Of a stretch of 64,000 nucleotides of DNA, positions 61,620 to 64,000 are shown one piece after another. This DNA comes from Hippophae tibetana (taxonomy: Eukaryota > Streptophyta > Magnoliopsida > Rosales > Elaeagnaceae), in assembly GCA_037013495.1 (NCBI GenBank), contig CM072806.1, forward strand, positions 1,302,001 to 1,366,000, in the 5' to 3' direction. The position numbers and the translations under genes were made by a program. Position 1 is the stretch's first letter; each line of letters starts with the position of its first letter. The notes under the pieces are model-generated. The model was not told where the DNA came from. It saw only the letters and a list, made by a program, of their open reading frames with translations, and ran no database searches.

Positions 61620-62110
61620 TGAATATTTTTGAAATATAGATTGTTCTAATTCATAAAATATTATAATTTATTTCATATATCATTAGAAAGTTTTAGAAAT
61701 CTAGTTTTTAACAAATTAAGGTTAGTGATTTTGAGTTTTTTATAAAAAGTCATGCATATTTTACTAATTATTGTTCATATTAAAAAGAACATTTTTTCAC
61801 TCATTTTTAAAATATAAACTTTACTAACTCATAAAATTTTATTAATCATTTCACGTGTCATGAGAAAGTTCTAGAAGTCTAATTTCTAATAAATTTTATG
61901 GTTTTTGGTTTTAAATTTTCTATAAAATATTATACTCATTTTACTAATAATTGTTCAAATTTAGTAGAAATTTTTTGACTTATTTTTGAAATATAAATTA
62001 TAGTATCTCACAAAATATTATGAATTATTTCATATGTTGTTAGAAAATTTTAGAAGTTTGGTTTCTAAAAAAGTTATAGTTTGTGATTTCGAGTTTTCTA
62101 TAGAAATTTA
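61620..62110. repeat. Tandem repeat, about 178 bp unit, nearly three copies
   Basis: Corresponding points GAAATATAGA (61631), AAAATATAAA (about 61809) and GAAATATAAA (61988) are 178 and 179 bp apart. Each unit then has CATAAAAT.TTAT, TTTCA.(A/G)T.(T/G)(C/T)(A/T)T(T/G)AGAAA, TTTTAGAA(A/G)TCT, a GATTTTGAGTTTT-like block and TTTTACTAATTATTGTTCA in the same order. The copies differ at perhaps a quarter of positions. Nothing is encoded. A unit length of 178 bp falls in the range common for plant satellite monomers. Confidence 0.75.
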
Positions 62111-63170
62111 TACAAAACACAACCTAACTCAACTTAAAAGATTAAAAATTAAAAACTAGGAATTAATTATCAAATAAAAAAAATTCAAATTTTGATTTCT
62201 ATTTTTTCAAATTGAAACTCGAAATTGATTTTTTTCCAAAAAAAATTGTAATTAAAAATTTAATTCTAAAACTCAAGAATTTGAAATTAGAAATTAAAAT
62301 TGTTATCAAATATGCCTAAATACTTAAAATAATTTAAATGAGTTTAATAAAAAAATTGAATAAATAAGTCATAAATTGCCTAACTCAACTTATATATAAA
62401 CGAACTCAACTCAACTTAATTAAAAATTAGATGAGCTGAATTGAACCAATTTATTCAAAAAAAAATTAAATTAATTTAATAAAAAAATCGAATAAGTGGT
62501 CATGAACGGACTAATTAACTCACGTATAAATGAACTCATTTTAATTTAATTAAAAATTAAATAAATTGATTTGAATTACTTTTAATTAAAAATATGTAAA
62601 ATTATATTACATGATAATCAAAACAAAGATCGATTGTAATTTTAAAAGAAAATTATTAAGATCGATTGTAATTTTTTAAAAAATTATTATTAATAAGAGA
62701 TTGTATATTACATACCAAATCTTATTGATTTTTTAAAAAGTTAAAATGGATAAATTAATTAAAATATATTAAAATTTTGAAAAACTTAACTATATCACAC
62801 CAAACCAATTTTAAAATAATAATAATAATGAATGCTACGAAACTCTTCACGCATAAATTTAGGAGGCACGTGACTCATTTGGTTATTATGTACCTACATC
62901 ATTGGTTGATTCCGTACTATTGGTAAAACAAAACGAGGAAAAGAAATATAAACATCATTTGAAAAATTATCAGCACTCATGCCAACCAAAATAGTGATTT
63001 GCATCAATTGAACAAAAGATTATCTAATCTTTATTATTAATGTTGACTTTCATATTATATGTCAAAGATAATATGAAACTATCCATGGAACCCAGTTTAG
63101 TCAAGATTCTAAAAGTAGATATGAAAGAAAAATTTCGGGGATTTGATTTGATATCAAATAGTATAATCAT

Positions 63171-64000
63171 CACTACTATAAAAATTGGTATTTAAGTCAA
63201 CCGACTTTAAATTGGTTTAAAGTCGGTTCGATATAGAACCGACGCTATCCACGTAGGACGTAGCGTCGGTTGATGTGTCAAACCGACGCTATGCGTGGAC
63301 GTAGCGTCGGTTCTAGGTGTTAACCGACGCTATCCACGTAGCGTAGCGTCGGTTGACACCTAGAACCGACGCTATCCACGTAGCATAGCGTCGGTTGACA
63401 CCTGGAACCGACGTTATCCACATAACATAGCGTCGGTTGACACCTGGAACCGACGCTACACACGTGGATAAATCTTTTCTCTTCTTTCTTCCCAGACAGA
63501 AATTATTTTCAGCGTTGCAGAACTCTAAAAAATCGAAAACCTCCTCCTCTACTTCTCCTCCACTCTTTCTCATTTTCCGGCCACCTACGACTACCATTTC
63601 CAACATCGGTTAGTGAGTTTTCTTCCTCTCTAACTAATCTTTTAGATCCCCTATTATTCATATTTTTTTCTGTTATTATATGTTATTATTTATGCGTATA
63701 TATTTTTGTATTATATATGTAGGTTTGTATTATAACATAAGGAGAAGAATATGACGATCTTGAATAAAATAGAACAAAATCATGGTAATTTTTCTGTTAT
63801 TAATTAATATTTTATTTTTCAAATATTTGTATTATTTGAACTATTTGCTAAACTAATTTTGGTTTTTTTTCTGCTCAAATACAGGTTGAAAATGAATAAA
63901 TTTAAAAAAAATAAAAATTAAAGTCGGTTCATTGCGTGAACCGACTTTAAACGTAAAGTCGGTTCACACCTTGAACCGACTTTAAACTTTAAGTCATTTA
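63171..64000. mobile_element. One end of a CACTA (En/Spm) DNA transposon, running off the window
   Basis: The segment opens with CACTACTATAAAAATTGG, the signature terminus of plant CACTA elements. It is followed by a dense subterminal array in which AACCGAC(G/T) and its reverse complement GTCGGTT alternate. AACCGAC occurs at about 63199, 63237, 63281, 63322, 63364, 63406 and 63448, and GTCGGTT at about 63222, 63265, 63306, 63348, 63390 and 63432. After this, 63480-63650 is pyrimidine-rich and could be the start of the element's transcript. A second cluster of AAAGTCGGTT/AACCGACTTT pairs fills 63921-63990. Transposase genes and the other end lie beyond 64000, so whether it is autonomous cannot be told. 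Confidence 0.82.
63195..63470. repeat. Palindromic subterminal repeat array of the CACTA element
   Basis: Six to seven units of about 42 bp, each itself a near-palindrome: AACCGACGCTATCCACGT is followed by (A)GCGTAGCGTCGGTT and a spacer GACACCTGGA or similar. The direct and inverted motifs therefore alternate roughly every 20 bp. Family knowledge: in En/Spm such subterminal motifs bind the TNPA-type protein. The GC-rich units stand out strongly from the AT-rich surroundings. Confidence 0.85.

Larger units (their letters stand above)
57358..63170. other. FAF upstream region and AT-rich gene-free DNA
   Basis: The first few hundred bases are the FAF promoter region; a TATA-like site is ambiguous. 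Elsewhere I see only AT-rich DNA, a GAGAGATGA short repeat near 58480-58512, a (TTA)n run near 60043-60077 and the ~178 bp tandem repeat listed at 61620-62110. Around the latter, 61090-61200 and 62110-62570 share CTCAACTTAA and GAACTCA motifs in both orientations, suggesting the repeat lies within a larger decayed element. No gene was recognised. Confidence 0.45.

Noticed and set aside
63313-63606. Minus-strand frame with repeated VNRRYATW-like units
   Set aside because: The repeats in the protein are only the translation of the CACTA subterminal DNA array; it is not a gene.
1-64000. tRNA, rRNA, organelle-derived DNA, CRISPR arrays or bacterial-type operons
   Set aside because: I looked for cloverleaf T-arm patterns, GC-rich organelle blocks and regular spacer arrays and found none that hold up by eye.

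Overview
This 64 kb window is nuclear DNA from a flowering plant, almost certainly a eudicot. The evidence is multi-exon genes with GT-AG introns and plant-specific families (FANTASTIC FOUR, RHF1A), Ty1/copia, LINE, hAT-like, TRIM and CACTA elements, and very AT-rich intergenic DNA. I cannot fix the species; a cucurbit is only a guess.

Four host genes look complete when their exons are joined. (1) An ATP-dependent NAD(P)H-hydrate dehydratase (NAXD) on the minus strand, ten coding exons between 9842 and 3560, 355 codons. (2) The catalytic subunit of the NEDD8-activating enzyme (ECR1/UBA3) on the plus strand, nine exons between 18379 and 22743, 448 codons. (3) An RHF1A-type RING-H2 ubiquitin ligase on the minus strand, seven exons between 42682 and 35438, 374 codons; a Ty1/copia element sits in its first intron, which divides the RING domain. 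(4) A single-exon FANTASTIC FOUR (FAF) protein on the minus strand, 57198 to 56188. A fifth locus, 27425-27893, is the C-terminal end of a short-chain dehydrogenase of the glucose/ribitol dehydrogenase-homologue type and looks like a pseudogene. NAXD, ECR1 and FAF3 lie in the same order on Arabidopsis chromosome 5 (At5g19150, At5g19180, At5g19260, from memory), so the window appears to be a conserved syntenic block expanded by transposons.

Layout: 1-3559 holds two hAT-like elements and fold-back repeats. 3560-10.1 kb is NAXD, whose 3.35 kb fourth intron contains a hAT-like element split by a 5'-truncated LINE that carries its own 434 bp tandem duplication. 10.3-18.3 kb is AT-rich with a decayed copia gag region. 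18.4-22.7 kb is ECR1, with a hAT-like element in intron 8. 22.7-29.4 kb has a ~150 bp tandem repeat, a long fold-back element and the dehydrogenase remnant. 29380-34899 is an old copia element. 35.4-42.7 kb is RHF1A with its resident copia element (37213-41970). 42.7-56.2 kb is a 13.5 kb gene-free AT-rich stretch with one TRIM element and a few dispersed repeats. 56.2-57.4 kb is FAF with a long GAA microsatellite in its leader. 57.4-64 kb is AT-rich, with a three-copy ~178 bp tandem repeat and, from 63171, one end of a CACTA transposon that runs off the window.

The genes do not form an operon-like unit. NAXD repairs damaged NAD(P)H. ECR1 feeds cullin neddylation. RHF1A is a RING ubiquitin ligase and FAF a meristem regulator. 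I found no CRISPR, phage, bacterial or clearly unprecedented system. The most rewarding signals are the transposon-loaded introns of working-looking genes, the fold-back and tandem repeat families, and the palindromic subterminal array of the CACTA element.
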